64,000 nt of DNA from Agrocybe praecox (lineage: Eukaryota > Basidiomycota > Agaricomycetes > Agaricales > Agrocybaceae), in assembly GCA_964017145.1 (NCBI GenBank), contig OZ024842.1, positions 4,464,001 to 4,528,000 of the forward strand, given 5' to 3'. The position numbers and the translations under genes were made by a program. This document shows, piece by piece, positions 1 to 11,284 of this stretch (the stretch's first letter is position 1; each line of letters starts with the position of its first letter). The notes beneath the pieces were generated by a model. That model did no database searches, had not been told where the DNA came from, and saw only the letters and a list, made by a program, of their open reading frames with translations.

Positions 1-68
1 TTTCATTCATATGTAAGGTTCAGATTATCACGATCATTGTCAAAAAACATTTGAATTGCTTACAATAA

Positions 69-506
69 GCTGCTCCAGTTGCGGAGCTTGAGGCGCCTGC
101 CCTGCCGTGTAACGGTGCAGAAAAGGCCGTTGAGGAGAAATATACCGCGACAAGGACCAAGTTGACGAGTGAGAATTGCATTATTGGGAAGATCGATGTT
201 TCGGTGACGGTAAGTGGTCGCTATTGACGCTTGCGTCTTTCGAAGGATATTAAAAGGCTTTAAAGTTTGAAAGTACGCTCTGCGTATATCGAATAAAAGA
301 TAGAAGAAAACGAAGGAGATGAAGATACGGCTTGACGAAATTCCAAGTGCCTTATATATGATTTCCTAAACGACCATAGTTGTGTCTAATTTTAGATCCC
401 ACGCGAGTTGTTAAGCGACAGTCACTCTCCGTTGATTGTGTTTTGTGATTTCCCCAAGAGGGAACAAAGAAATTCGCAGGCTGTACAGGACCGGGGACGT
501 TTCTAA
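69..506 (+). CDS. Possible 3' end of a gene cut by the left edge
   Basis: Two open segments look like exons. The first, about 69-209, reads through an acidic stretch and ends at a consensus donor (GTAAGT at 210). The second, 396-506, follows an acceptor (TTTTAG at 391-395) and ends at TAA 504-506. Frame is kept across the join. The implied 186-nt intron is longer than the 41-66 nt usual in this window, which weakens the model. I do not recognise the protein family, and the start would lie to the left of the window. Confidence 0.22.
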
Positions 507-942
507 GTCACCAGTTGCTGTTGAATAGTGTCTACAATCAAGTATCAGGCAACTTGGTCATGTGTGCGCCTTGTTCAATCGACGTTCGATGACTGCTTGA
601 CGATACTGGAGACTCGGAGGTGTTTCAAGAATGTATAACAAATTCGCTTGTCACTGGCTGAAAGTGAGGGTATCGGTGCTGACTGGATCCATAGGTAGGT
701 GTTTCTGATTTCATCTACGAATATTGTGGATCTATATCATTTCATGCATCAGCATTCAATTTTTCTTGGAAGTTGCTTCACAGTCACAAGTCACCGATCT
801 GTGATGTGAAATCATCGGTGTTAACGTTAAATATACACGGAGAGCTGACTTGTGCCAAGATCTGAGCTCAGGCATTGGAATTTCGTTGCAAAAAATACAC
901 ATAAACAATGATTCCAAATGGTACAAAACTACGGATAAAAAG
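507..942. other. Intergenic, no gene seen
   Basis: Short overlapping frames only, with no splice-supported coding signal. It lies downstream of the minus-strand F-box gene. Confidence 0.5.
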
Positions 943-2700
943 CTACGCTGCATTCCAGTGGTAATATCCGACATGGTACCCTCCTACTATGTTGCTTGCA
1001 TTAAAACAGCAGCGACATTTGTCAAAGTCATCGGGTTCCTCTTTCCAAGTTATCTCCACACCTTCCACTTCTGTCAATTGTGAAAATAGTTCGTCCCTCA
1101 AGAATAGGCAAGACACAATCTGCAATGAAATTATAGGTATCAGAGAGCTGCGCCGTTGAGTTATGAACTCGAGGATTGCAGAAATATCATCGGACAGATA
1201 TTCTGCGACTGTAATATGACAGTCATGATAATGAGTGCACTCATGATGCATTCGCATCGTTAGGGTATTCAATTTCGGAAAAAGGATCTTCGATGTATTC
1301 TCTACTCCGGGAGTGAGCCACAGACCATATCCACTTCCATTAGCGGGCCCGATAATCATATTCTGCAAAGAGGGAATATCTGTTTCAAGATGGGTTGTTG
1401 CGGGAAATCGAGACAGGAGAAAGAAAAACATATACGGCTCATCCATGACTCGAAGAGAAAGAGAAGTGATGTCGCTGAATATTGGCCAGGCACATTCCTT
1501 CAATACAGCAGGTGGGACTACCTCCTGTTCCCATTCTATGAATATATCAAAGAAAATAGGGTCATCGCAATACTCTGCGAGTGTACAAAACTCGCAGGAT
1601 CGGTGTTGTATTGAATATCCTCCGCGTCCCATTTCTGGGCGATAAACAAGTCGAAATTCAAGATCATCGAGCGGATGTGAACCATCATGATGTGCTACAC
1701 GTGTATGATGGTCAATGAAGGATTTGACGATGGAGGCTAGTTCCTTGAAATCCTGAGCAGCTGACACTTCTGCGAAGTACATGTGAAGGTGACAGCGGAA
1801 TCCAAGAGTTGGCGCTGATGGGATAATACGTTTCAAAAGCGTGATAGCTAAGCAACTATTGGGGTAGTACAATATGAGGGATTTTAGGTGCGGGAGAGAC
1901 ATGGCTGGATTTCCCGTGGTAGTTCTGAAAGTGTTAGAAGGAAATACTACTTTTTCGAGTTCCAGGGTTATGTCTTCTAGCTTGGGCATCGATGACAGCG
2001 CATGCAATAACGTTTCCCCACTAACCAGCTGTAAAGGTTCCCCAGTTACTCGTAAGGTTCGTAGCCCGGACAGCCAGCTTTCGCTCATAGATAGCAAAAA
2101 TAAGTCGGCCTCGTACTCTTGAAGATGTGGCGCGTCGTTGCCAAAAATGGGTCTAGACATACTGTGAGGGATCATTGGTGGGAATCGTTCTCTAAACATG
2201 AAGCGCTGAAGGCATGGAGCCGGAAGGCATACAATCTTCATAAATTCGCTGTCTTCTGCGAGAAATTTGTATGCCGGGATGGACAAGCATTCCGTCCTAT
2301 TCCAATGCTCGCGCAAAAGGTTGATAAAGAACAAGTAATATGGGTCGGTAAAAGGTAATGTGAACCGCTCTTGGGGGTTTGGAAACAACATCAAGACTTC
2401 AATCCACAGCACCGCCATTTTGCTTCTTCTGAGAATTTCTTTCAACCATTTGAGGTTAATGGCGTGGTTGACAAAATCGATTTGCAGTAATTTTCCCCAG
2501 ATAGTGGGCGAGTGGAGAATGACCTGTCGCCATTCCCGACACACGTAGCTATAGGCTTGAGCTTCTCGCAGTGGCCTTCCTAGAGGCAAAAGTGTTCCTT
2601 TGAGAGCGGGTTCCTTTATAATCATCGTGAATATTTCCAGCAGGATATCGTGGTCGAGGTCCATGATCGAGCCGCTAGGTGGCAAGGTACCACTGGACAT
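943..2700 (-). CDS. F-box protein with C-terminal LRR-like region (F-box 1)
   Basis: A single-exon gene of 585 aa. The F-box lies at about residues 14-75 (LDHDILLEIF, then VCREWRQVILHSPTIWGKL), the layout usual in agaricomycete F-box proteins. The rest has irregular leucine-rich segments such as LPHLKSLILYY, presumably the substrate-recognition part. The family joins Skp1/cullin-1 and selects proteins for ubiquitination; the target here cannot be inferred. The C-terminal tail holds a Cys/His cluster (KCRCCF). The start at 2700 puts the F-box close to the N terminus as expected. A paralogous fragment lies at 11285-11960, so this copy is the intact parent-type gene of that duplication. Confidence 0.85.
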   Translation of the reverse strand: MSSGTLPPSGSIMDLDHDILLEIFTMIIKEPALKGTLLPLGRPLREAQAYSYVCREWRQVILHSPTIWGKLLQIDFVNHAINLKWLKEILRRSKMAVLWIEVLMLFPNPQERFTLPFTDPYYLFFINLLREHWNRTECLSIPAYKFLAEDSEFMKIVCLPAPCLQRFMFRERFPPMIPHSMSRPIFGNDAPHLQEYEADLFLLSMSESWLSGLRTLRVTGEPLQLVSGETLLHALSSMPKLEDITLELEKVVFPSNTFRTTTGNPAMSLPHLKSLILYYPNSCLAITLLKRIIPSAPTLGFRCHLHMYFAEVSAAQDFKELASIVKSFIDHHTRVAHHDGSHPLDDLEFRLVYRPEMGRGGYSIQHRSCEFCTLAEYCDDPIFFDIFIEWEQEVVPPAVLKECAWPIFSDITSLSLRVMDEPYMFFFLLSRFPATTHLETDIPSLQNMIIGPANGSGYGLWLTPGVENTSKILFPKLNTLTMRMHHECTHYHDCHITVAEYLSDDISAILEFITQRRSSLIPIISLQIVSCLFLRDELFSQLTEVEGVEITWKEEPDDFDKCRCCFNASNIVGGYHVGYYHWNAA

Positions 2701-2951
2701 GGTGCTAGGCCGTCACAATTGTGAAAGCACGGAAGAAAATTGGAATCGTGGTAGGAAAGAGGAAACAACAGGTATGTTTTAACTGGGAAAGGAAACACGT
2801 GTCGGAATTAGATAAGAAAGATGATTGCATCGTCTGACATTTGATTGAGGTGGAACTAAAATGGTCGTTGTAACTGGGCAATTGACAAACATAAGTCAAC
2901 GCATGTCCTGAATGTCATCATAACTATGAGGCGAATACCTCTATTCGACTC

Positions 2952-5262
2952 TCTTATTAACAATGTAAATACGGGAATGCCCAATGTCCTCCCAACCGCT
3001 CCATGTGAAAATATTGCACGCCGGTCGCGTTGCTTATGACGGTGGAGAGGCAGAAGAGCTTTATAAATTTGTGTTCAAGATACGCCAAAGGTGGTCCGAG
3101 TGCTATCCTACAAGACGACGACAAAGGGGTCAAAATTGAGAGTCGAGGAAACTTCAAAGTGCCGAGGGACATTCGGTACAGATCCTCGACCGTATGAGCA
3201 ACCATCGGAAACTTCTGACAATTCGATCCCACTACTATGGCTCGAGCAGGATTCGTCGTCGTTCCTGTGCAACCTTTAATCATCAAAGTCTATATAGCCC
3301 CGTTGAAATCAGGTCGGACGAATGTGCGGCATCCAATGTTTAATCGTCATGGAACGCCCCGCCATGGATGATGGGTTGAGGAGTCGAAGTGGATAGACAC
3401 CACAATTCAACCCGACGGACACTACTACCAAAGGAGGTATGAGAGCAAGGGATGGAGTGGTTGCCCATGACACGATTCGGATATCGCTGCTGAGCGCTGA
3501 GTGCTTGAGTGCTGATCGTTGAACGTTTAAGACATTGTTTTGACCTTGAAAAGATATGTTCATCTGTATCTTTTCCTTCATAAGGAATGAGTCTCTTCCG
3601 AGTTGGTCCTAATATCTGGAGTCTGTGGGCTGCTTTTCCATCATATTGATTCATAGTCAACGTCCAGGGCCGCCAGTTATATGTAGTGGCAACAGTCCTC
3701 CGAAATGAAGCTCCGCCTGACACCAACAAATCTCTTCAAGACGTAGGCGAACTTCTATTAAATGCCAGTAAAATGACCATGCCGTTCGGGAGATACAGTG
3801 GATACTGTCGAAAGTTCCCCCTCCAGGATTCACCCGCGCTCCTTATTGTGTCTTCCCCACCGACGACCTTTTCGCTCATTGCATCTTCTCTCAAGATTCG
3901 GCCCAGCTCATCTTCGATAAAAGCCTTGCAGCTCTTTCTAGAATATATTGCCCCAAATCCCGACGACGTCCTGGAAACCAAGACACCGGTTGTTAAAAAT
4001 GGAATGAGGAAGCTCTATCGTGACAGGAGGGCGAGGAGTGAATCAAGATCGACGTTGGGCAGCGAAAATCAATAGGGAAGTTCTTCATCGTGGAATCCGT
4101 CGGCTTTGAGCGATTGGCGATAACCTTCAGCTTAAGTAGCAGGTTTTGGGTGGCTAAAGCTTGGAGGTGCAGTCGGTATCATCGAGGCTTGCCCCTCCAG
4201 GTTGTGTCCATGCTGATGCCTTCTATACATTCCGCCATCCCTAGAACCCGCTTTCCTGCTTTCAGTATCCTCTCAGAGTATCGACCCTCTGGAACCAAAA
4301 TGATTTAGTGGTCTCGTTCAAGTCGAATCCAATTGAAGCGATCAAATCCACTAGGTGTGGAGAGTCGCGGTAGGAAGAGCCAAGCCAGAACCGGAAATGG
4401 TAGGGCTTGCGAAAATCCTTGCTTCGTGGAACGCGCGAGCGAAGGATTCCTGTGGATTGAATCGACAAAAATCTCTTCTTTGAAGCATGCCACTATGAGG
4501 TAAGAGAATTGGTAAAGTAGTCGTTGTCAATGAAGACATGAGGCTGCAGACGTTCGCGACGAACAACCTGAGATTCTGTTATCGATTTCTAAAGACAGCG
4601 TCCCAAGGTTCATGTACGGCCGGAATACGTTGTGTATAGCGAGTGGGAAACGGTGATCAACGACAGGAAGCTTCGTGGCGCTCCAATAAGAAATGTTTTG
4701 GGAAATGGGAGGCCTGAGACGCCCAGTATTTCTGATGCATAGCAGTCATATAAGCACAGAAGAATTGAAGCGAGAAAGGGCAGAATACCTTAGGCACGGT
4801 GCCGTCAAACAATCATCATCCGGAGAGTGTGCTTCATGGACCCGAAGCTGGTAAGGATTCAAGATGAGCGGATATCAAGAGAACATTTCGCATAGATACT
4901 CACATGAGAAAGTCAATACACATCTTGAGATTTTTTGCAGACCCGAACTCTCTGGGAATTCAGGCCGCAGGTCCTGCGTTCTAATTGAACCTGAGCGAAC
5001 GAGTGGTAATCTTCGGATTCACAGTTTTGGGGTACAACGTCGAGCGGCTCGTTGAGGATTAAAGCAGATAGAGAACGTAGAGTTTCCTTGAAAGATTTTC
5101 GTCCGATGAATGGGCAGAGTGCGATGATATCATGATAAAGAGTAAATAGTAATTACCCTGGGCTTGGGACGACGTGAAATGTTGACCAGACCGTTATGCA
5201 CGTGATGAATACCGTGGAATCATGCGACGCGACGCGCCGATTGTTAAAGGGGTTGTCATAGT
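2952..5262. repeat. Module R, copy A (duplicated about 2.3-kb block)
   Basis: It is very similar to 8068-9777 (copy B) and 11962-14533 (copy C). The left edge reads TTATTAACAATGTAAATACG here and nearly the same at 11962. The right edge, GCGCCGATTGTTAAAGGGG, recurs at about 9775 and 14530. Relative to copy C it lacks the segment equivalent to about 12750-13050. No intact gene is seen. Short frames on both strands change between copies, as expected of decayed coding or non-coding DNA. One minus-strand peptide, NIVPENCESEDCHPFAQ in copy C, is recognisable in altered form in all three copies. Module R may therefore be a decayed multi-exon gene of unknown function. Confidence 0.75.
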
Positions 5263-5825
5263 TCTCCCCGAGGTAGGCGACTATTGGTTAATCAATTGAC
5301 ATTGGCCGACGAATTCCTGTCCTCACAATGCGTTTTCTCTTTATCCATATACTCAGGGAGAAAGATATTCTCGGATGATCAATTAAGCTAGGTGGGTGTA
5401 TGCTGCGTCCCTACACGCTTGTATGCTAGCGAAAGTACTTGAATCCATATGCGACAGTGACCTTGTGGCACTGTCGATGGTCTGGGGAGTTTATTATGTG
5501 CCTCCCAAATTTGTACATTGTTCTCTTGGACCTCGTGAGGTATTGGAAGACCTTATAAGTCCAGTTCTGCCATCCTGTCGACTCCCCGACCCTTTTCCAT
5601 CCGGTTTTGTTCAATTTTTTCCCCCTTCTGTCATCATATGTCGCCAAAAGCAATACGTTAGCTCAATAATTACACGATTATCTGAGAAATATATCACGGT
5701 AATCTTTGGTAAATGACGTAGTTGTCCTATACGATATCACATCAGACGCGTGCATGATTAATATTTCATTAATGATCAACTGATCAACAATCGAGGTCGC
5801 ACACTCTTAACGTCTGTCCATCATC
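5263..5825. other. Intergenic spacer before F-box 2
   Basis: No coding signal on either strand. It should contain the promoter of the plus-strand gene at 5826. No clear TATA box can be assigned. Confidence 0.5.
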
Positions 5826-7628
5826 ATGATACCCTTATTTTCCTACAAGAGCCAGCCTCACAAAAGTAACACCGCTCTTATACCTTATACATCAATATCA
5901 TCACCATTCAGAAACAAGAAGTCCCTCAACCGCGACATTTTATGGACGATCTTTGACATGATCGCCGGGAATACGGACCAGCCAGCACTTAAGCGGCTGC
6001 ACACCATCCGCCGCTGCTCACACGTGTGCCGCGAATGGAACATAACTCTCCTGGACTCATCAGTAATATGGGGGGAGCTGGTCGTTCTCGATTGTATTCA
6101 ACATCCAGACTGGGCGGAGCAGGTTTACCGCAGAAGTCGTTCATCACCACTATCGATAGAATTGCGCAGGAGTTGCAAAAATTGCGACGAGAACAGGTGG
6201 AATGTATTGAAGAGGTTGTTTGTGCATATTCTGTGCACCTCATGGCACAGAGTCCAAAAGCTGGATATCGACATATCACCACAGATGGAAAAAGTTGTGA
6301 AAGAAATATTACGTTCTTTTCAACAACCAGCCCCATTGCTCCAATCCGTTCGCATCATCCGGAGGTCGTATCCAAAATTGCGTCGGGATCGAGTTTCGAA
6401 TAATTTCCAAGAGAAAGAGATCCCGTTATTCGCAGATCATGCACCTAAACTATATCATCTCCACACCAACTACCTACCAACTTATTTTTCTGTGGGAAAT
6501 GCCTGGTATCGGGCACTTCAAGTGTTGGAGCTTGGGCAAAATTCTGGTGTCTCTTTTCCTCAACTTATGCAGATGCTCCCAGATATACCCCGTCTTGAGG
6601 TACTCGAGGTTTCTACAGATTCATTCACTACAAGTGCCCAGCTTGAATTCTACCAAATCCGCGATATAGTCAATCTACCTCTCCTTGCTAGGCTGATAGT
6701 CCGGATGTCACTCCCTCAATATGTATACTTCCTTGCGGCAACACGAATTCTCACTCACAAATGCCATATATCGGTAGTAGCGATAATCGACATTGATATG
6801 GATCTAACGATCATAGAAGATCTCCTTGATAGGCTGCGCACACAATTGAACCAGCATTTCTCTCCGTACGGGAGCCATTTACAATTCAATACACTTGAAC
6901 TTACCATATCAACTGACGGAAAGGTTTTTTTGGGTTTTAAGGAATGCCTAAATCCATTTTCTCTCGCAATACACTGCAACGAGATGCCAACTGGTCGCCT
7001 TCTGGAAAACATCGAGGAGTCTTTATATGAGAACCTTGCATGCCTCGATATATTGAAATATGTCGGTTCGTTAAATATGACATACACTCGCGAGCGGCGG
7101 ATAAACAGACACTTTTTGACATACACACCTCTTCTCCGGGCTGTGTGTCTCGTGGAAGAGCTTTTCATCGATTGTGGTCTTTCTTCATTTTGTAGAGACA
7201 ACCGACAGTTGATAGAGAGGACTTCAATGGGCAACATCGACGACGACGACGAAGAAGAAGAAGACGAAGAATACGAAGACGAAGAAGACGAGGAGGAGGA
7301 AGATATCAATTATAGCGAACAAGACTGTCATTCCACTTACTTTTCTTTTCCTTTTGAAAATCTTCGTACACTGAAGACGAACATATTTTCCATCTGGATT
7401 CATCGGAAGGACACCACGACTTGCTGGTTGCATTATATCCTACGGTACTATGAAATGGAGAGACTGAACCTGCCCGCTATCAGGTTGCTAAACAAGCCGG
7501 TTGATGTCATCAGACTTGCGGGCTTGATTAACGAGTTCCCTGGACTCGAAGTCTACTGGAGAAACCCGTCAACTGGAAGGGTTATAGAGTACGTACATGG
7601 GTGTCCAGTTGGGTTGGAAAGAGAGTAG
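5826..7628 (+). CDS. F-box protein with acidic insert (F-box 2)
   Basis: A single-exon 600-aa gene on the strand opposite to the other F-box genes of the cluster. The F-box is at about residues 38-95 (LNRDILWTIFDMI, VCREWNITLLDSSVIWGEL). After it come weak leucine-rich repeats. At about residues 472-497 sits an almost pure Asp/Glu stretch encoded by GAC/GAA/GAG repeats (7239-7310), which probably grew by slippage and is expected to be disordered. The gene has a normal stop followed by AT-rich DNA. Expected role: SCF substrate adaptor, target unknown. It lies between module R copies A and B and has no duplicate in the window. Confidence 0.85.
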   Translation: MIPLFSYKSQPHKSNTALIPYTSISSPFRNKKSLNRDILWTIFDMIAGNTDQPALKRLHTIRRCSHVCREWNITLLDSSVIWGELVVLDCIQHPDWAEQVYRRSRSSPLSIELRRSCKNCDENRWNVLKRLFVHILCTSWHRVQKLDIDISPQMEKVVKEILRSFQQPAPLLQSVRIIRRSYPKLRRDRVSNNFQEKEIPLFADHAPKLYHLHTNYLPTYFSVGNAWYRALQVLELGQNSGVSFPQLMQMLPDIPRLEVLEVSTDSFTTSAQLEFYQIRDIVNLPLLARLIVRMSLPQYVYFLAATRILTHKCHISVVAIIDIDMDLTIIEDLLDRLRTQLNQHFSPYGSHLQFNTLELTISTDGKVFLGFKECLNPFSLAIHCNEMPTGRLLENIEESLYENLACLDILKYVGSLNMTYTRERRINRHFLTYTPLLRAVCLVEELFIDCGLSSFCRDNRQLIERTSMGNIDDDDEEEEDEEYEDEEDEEEEDINYSEQDCHSTYFSFPFENLRTLKTNIFSIWIHRKDTTTCWLHYILRYYEMERLNLPAIRLLNKPVDVIRLAGLINEFPGLEVYWRNPSTGRVIEYVHGCPVGLERE

Positions 7629-8067
7629 GATGATAGGAATATTGAAATTTGATTTTCAACATTTTTTGCTGTGTCATATTATAGCAATGCAATCTGGCTG
7701 ATTGCTCATTTGTTCAGGCAGAATATTAGATTAGGTCGTACAGATATGTGACCCGAATGGATCGTGCTTTGACCACAATGTTGCCGCGCTGCGAGGCTGC
7801 TCGACGCATCCAGCGACATCCTGGTCGGACTACTCCAACATATTTCTCCTTTGACTTCCATATCACGCCTACTTTCAAGTCACCCTATTATGAGCGGTTT
7901 AATTTTTATCTATAGTCCGGCACCTTCTCGGCACCTCGAAACTATCAATGACTATCCTGAAGGCAAATGTTCCCCCTCATCATATATTGTAACATAGCCT
8001 TGTTCTGCGAAGGAGTTAACCAATGTCCGCCGCAGAGACGAGATCTTATAGAAGTCACTGGGCCTCA
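7629..8067. other. Spacer between F-box 2 and module R copy B
   Basis: A minus-strand open frame from the R block runs on to 7952 with an open tail (FYKISSLRRTLVNSF) that copies A and C do not share. No family is recognised and it is not supported as a gene. Confidence 0.4.
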
Positions 8068-9777
8068 AATTTTCAGGGGCCGCCTCGGGAGGTTTCAAGT
8101 GGGAGAATGAGCCAAGCATGGTGCACAGCGGACGATGAGGTGAGATTGAGAAGAGCGGCCAGCCGAACGTCCTGAATTCCATCAGAAATTCCTTCCTCCT
8201 TAAAAACGTATATTTTTCTTCGTCTATAAAACGCCGGCAGAATGTCCACGCCGTTCGAGAGATACAGCGGATACTGTCGAAAGTTCTTCCAGGTTGTACC
8301 CGCGCTCCTTTTTGCTTCTTCCCCACCGACGATCCTTGCGCTCATTGCATCTTCTCTCAAAATTCCGCCCAGTTCATCTTCGACCAAAGCCTGGCAGCTC
8401 TTTCTAGAATACCTTGCCCCAAATCCCGACGACGTCCTGGAAGCTAAGACACCGGTTATTAAAATTGGACCGAGGAAGCTGGATCGTGACAGGAGAGCGA
8501 GGAGTGAATCAAGATCGACGTTGGGCCGCGAAAATCAATAGGGAAGTTCTTCATCGTGGAATCCGTCGGCTTTGAACGATTGACGATAACCTTCAGCTTA
8601 AGTAGCAGGTTTTGGGTGGGTAAAGCTTGGAGGTGCAGTCGGTATCATCGACGCTTGCCCCTCCAGGTTGTGTCCATGCTGATGCCTTCCGTACATTCCG
8701 CCATCCCTAGAAACCGCTTTCCGGCTTTCAATATCCTCTGAGTATCGACCCTCTGGAACCGAAATGCTCGTCTTGTTCAAGCTAAATCCAATTGAAGCGA
8801 TCAAATCCACTAGGTGTGGAGGGTCGTGGTAGGAAGAACCAAGCCAGAACCGGAAACGATGGTGCTTGCGAGAATCCTTGCTTCGTCGAACGCGCGAGCG
8901 AAGGATTCCTGTGGATTGAATCGACAGAAATCTCTTCTTTGAGGCATGTCACTATGAGGTAAGAGAATTGGTAAAGTAGTCGTGGTGAATGAAGACATGA
9001 GGCTGCAGACGTCCGCGACGAACAACGTGAGATTTTGTTATCGATTTCTGGAGGCAGCGTCCCAAGGTTTATGTGCGGCCCGAGTACGTTGTGTATAGCG
9101 AGTGGGAAACGGGGATCAACGACAAAAAGCTTCGTCGCACTCCAATGAAAAATGTTTTGGGAAGTGGGAGGCCTAAGACGCCCAGTATTTCTGATGCAGA
9201 CATAGCAGTCATATAAGCACAGAAAAATTGAAGCGAAAAAGGGCAGAATACCTTAGGCGTGGTGCCGTCAGACAATCATCATCCGGAGAGTGTGCTTCAT
9301 AGACCCGAAGCTGGTAAGGATTCAAGATGAGTGAATATCAAGAGAAAATTTCGCATAGATACTCACATGAGAAAGTCAATACACCTTTAGATATTTTTTG
9401 CAGACCCGAACTCTCTTGAAATTAAGGCCTCAAGGCCTCAGGCCCTGCGTTCTAATTGAACCTGAGCGAATGGGTGGCAATCTTCAGATTCACAGTTTTC
9501 GGGGACAATGTTAAGCGACTCATTTCCAGGATTGTTACATAGAAGTGGGTTAAGGATTAAAGCAGATAGAGACCGTAGAGTTTGCTTGGAGCATTCTTGT
9601 TCGATGAACGGGCAGAGCACGATGATAAAGGGTAGTAGCCAAGTAGTAGCCTAGGTTAATTGGTTAATTAGGACGACGCGAAATGTTGCCCAGGCCTTTA
9701 TGCACGTGATAGATAACGTAGGATCACGTTCCAGAATACAAATGCGACGCGACGCGCCGATTGTCAAATGGGTTGAC
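8068..9777. repeat. Module R, copy B (5' truncated)
   Basis: It aligns with copy C from about 12880 to 14533 and with copy A from about 3770 to 5262. Similarity to copy C starts near 8068 (GGCCGCC) and runs to the shared end GCGCCGATTGTCAAATGGG at about 9775. The part of R that carries the 2952-3740 sequence in copy A is missing. The right end is joined directly to a fragment of a NACHT gene, as in copy C, so the block was duplicated together with its NACHT neighbour. Confidence 0.75.
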
Positions 9778-9786
9778 TAAAACATC

Positions 9787-10068
9787 GTGAGTTTTTTGGA
9801 ATGTGATGATTTAATAGACATGTATGTCCAACGGTGTTCTCTTGAGGATATTTGCGTAAGATTGTTTATTGACAACGTGCTAAGTAATCTCTCATCGCCT
9901 GGTTTACGAGTGCGATTCGTGTCGGATAGAAAATTGCCATCCGCGAAAATTTCCTGGAGTTGGCACGGTTTCATAAGCGGCTCGTATCTGCCAGAACGAT
10001 GGAGGAGAAAGATATTATATCTCATAAAACAAAATCATCTTGCGGCAGGCGCAAGCTGCGGATACAAA
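9787..10068 (-). pseudogene. 3'-end fragment of a NACHT gene
   Basis: The sequence is closely similar to the 3' end of the NACHT gene at 14540-14810 and its 3' flank, including the segment encoding YIIFFLHRAGRYEP in that gene (FLLHRSGRYEP here). Only the last coding segment survives. At about 10068 the similarity jumps from NACHT exon sequence to the NACHT / F-box 3 intergenic sequence (17230 region), so at least 2.4 kb has been deleted relative to the 14.5-17.2 kb copy. Confidence 0.75.
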
Positions 10069-10506
10069 GGTCACGATCCACTTAGTTATTGCAGGAACGG
10101 TAGATAGTACACATGCAGACATTGAAAAGAATAGGGGCATACTTACTTCATATGATCGGAAAGACCGAGGGCATCTCATTGAAATCCGCGGGACTGTTCG
10201 CGGGACTCTCCCCGAACAGTTGACCTTGGTGCATGACATTGGCATTCAAAGTCGGCACAGTATTCACATTGTTGGCATTGTTGACGTCGTCGTCGTCGTC
10301 ATCACCGGCGCTCAACTGCCCAAACGGCTGCTTCGTGAACGTTGTCGACGATGTTGAGCAAGCGGGCCGATCATTGCGGCGCCCGAAGCGAAGGCTCACC
10401 TGTGCCGAAGAGTAATGTCGATGGACTCGCTAAAGTTGGACCAAAAATGTATCCTGATTGTTCTCATCTTGATCTCTTCAGGTTGCAAGGCAAAGGTCGA
10501 TAAATT
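10069..10506 (-). pseudogene. Mosaic of NACHT/F-box spacer, F-box 3' end and an Asp-rich insert
   Basis: 10075-10190 matches the spacer at 17235-17345 (shared TTAGTTATTGCAGGAAC). 10450-10500 matches the 3' end of F-box 3 near 17400 (shared TTGTTCTCATCTTGATCTCT). Between them, 10190-10440 encodes on the minus strand an open stretch with a run of Asp and several Asn (SAGDDDDDDVNNANNVNTV) that has no counterpart at 17 kb. Its source is unknown. Confidence 0.55.
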
Positions 10507-10790
10507 CTAGATTTGGCAAACATCGAAGAGCTGAGATGAATTGGAACTCCGGAATTTCCTGGCAGCATAGAAAAAGATACCTTCCTCCAACTTTATTCCG
10601 TCCCGTAGGTGCTTCATTCTGTCCCAATCTTCTTCAAGAACGTTGCATAAGAATTGTCGAATAATCTTTTCTTGGGAAACTCTTCTGTGGTTGACGCTAT
10701 GAGGTGCAAGTGTGCCCCTGGATTTTGACTCTATCCATAAAGGGGACTGTTTACTTCGAGCAAGAATGCGGCTCAAAGAACAGTGTCAGT
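10507..10790 (-). pseudogene. F-box gene fragment (F-box 3-like)
   Basis: The minus-strand translation contains RSKQSPLWIE and FLCNVLEEDWDRMKHL, matching the conserved region just after the F-box in this family (RRSESSPLWIL and LMSNNWKRVERL in F-box 3). The F-box itself and most of the repeat region are missing. Orientation and order agree with this being the deleted counterpart of F-box 3 in the duplicated unit. Confidence 0.65.
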
Positions 10791-11284
10791 GCCTAGTCTG
10801 AAAGCGACGCCGAACAATACCAGCTTTGCTCACACCAGTGATGAGCATTGGATTGAGGTTGCCCATGAGCGGCAGACAGCCATTGCATTAAGTACTTTCC
10901 AATCCTTTGAGTAGTATCGTGGCTAAGTAGGATGAAGGCCGAGAGCAACAGGTAACCTAGTGAGCGGGTCTCAGTTCCTGGCTGCATCTTTCGTACGTAT
11001 ACTGAGTTGGCTTGCACTGATGAAGTTTTTCACGTTCTCTGCTTAGAATAACGATCGGTCAGTGAGTTAGTCGACAATATGTCAATGATTGTCCCTTTAA
11101 GTAAAAGTAGGTGTTAGTCAACGTGCAACACATGATTTACAGGTCCTACTGGGTCTAATTTTGCTCAGGAATTTAAGAGGTGTATTTTAAAATATAAGCC
11201 CTTGGAAGTGCTGCAAGGAATGGGGTTTTGACAAATCTATTCACACTCTTTACCTAAATGACGACTGGTATAGAACTGGATAAG
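10791..11284. other. Intergenic, no gene seen
   Basis: Only short frames without family resemblance. It separates the F-box 3-like fragment from the F-box 1-like fragment. Confidence 0.45.

Noticed and set aside
3686..4308. Plus-strand frames in module R, also seen near 8242-8541 and 13091-13393
   Set aside because: They are similar between copies, but indels between copies shift the frame and there is no codon-type substitution pattern by eye; possible antisense of a decayed gene.
6755..7433. Minus-strand Ser-rich and Val/Phe-rich frames opposite F-box 2
   Set aside because: Shadows of the GAC/GAA repeat coding for the acidic stretch of F-box 2.
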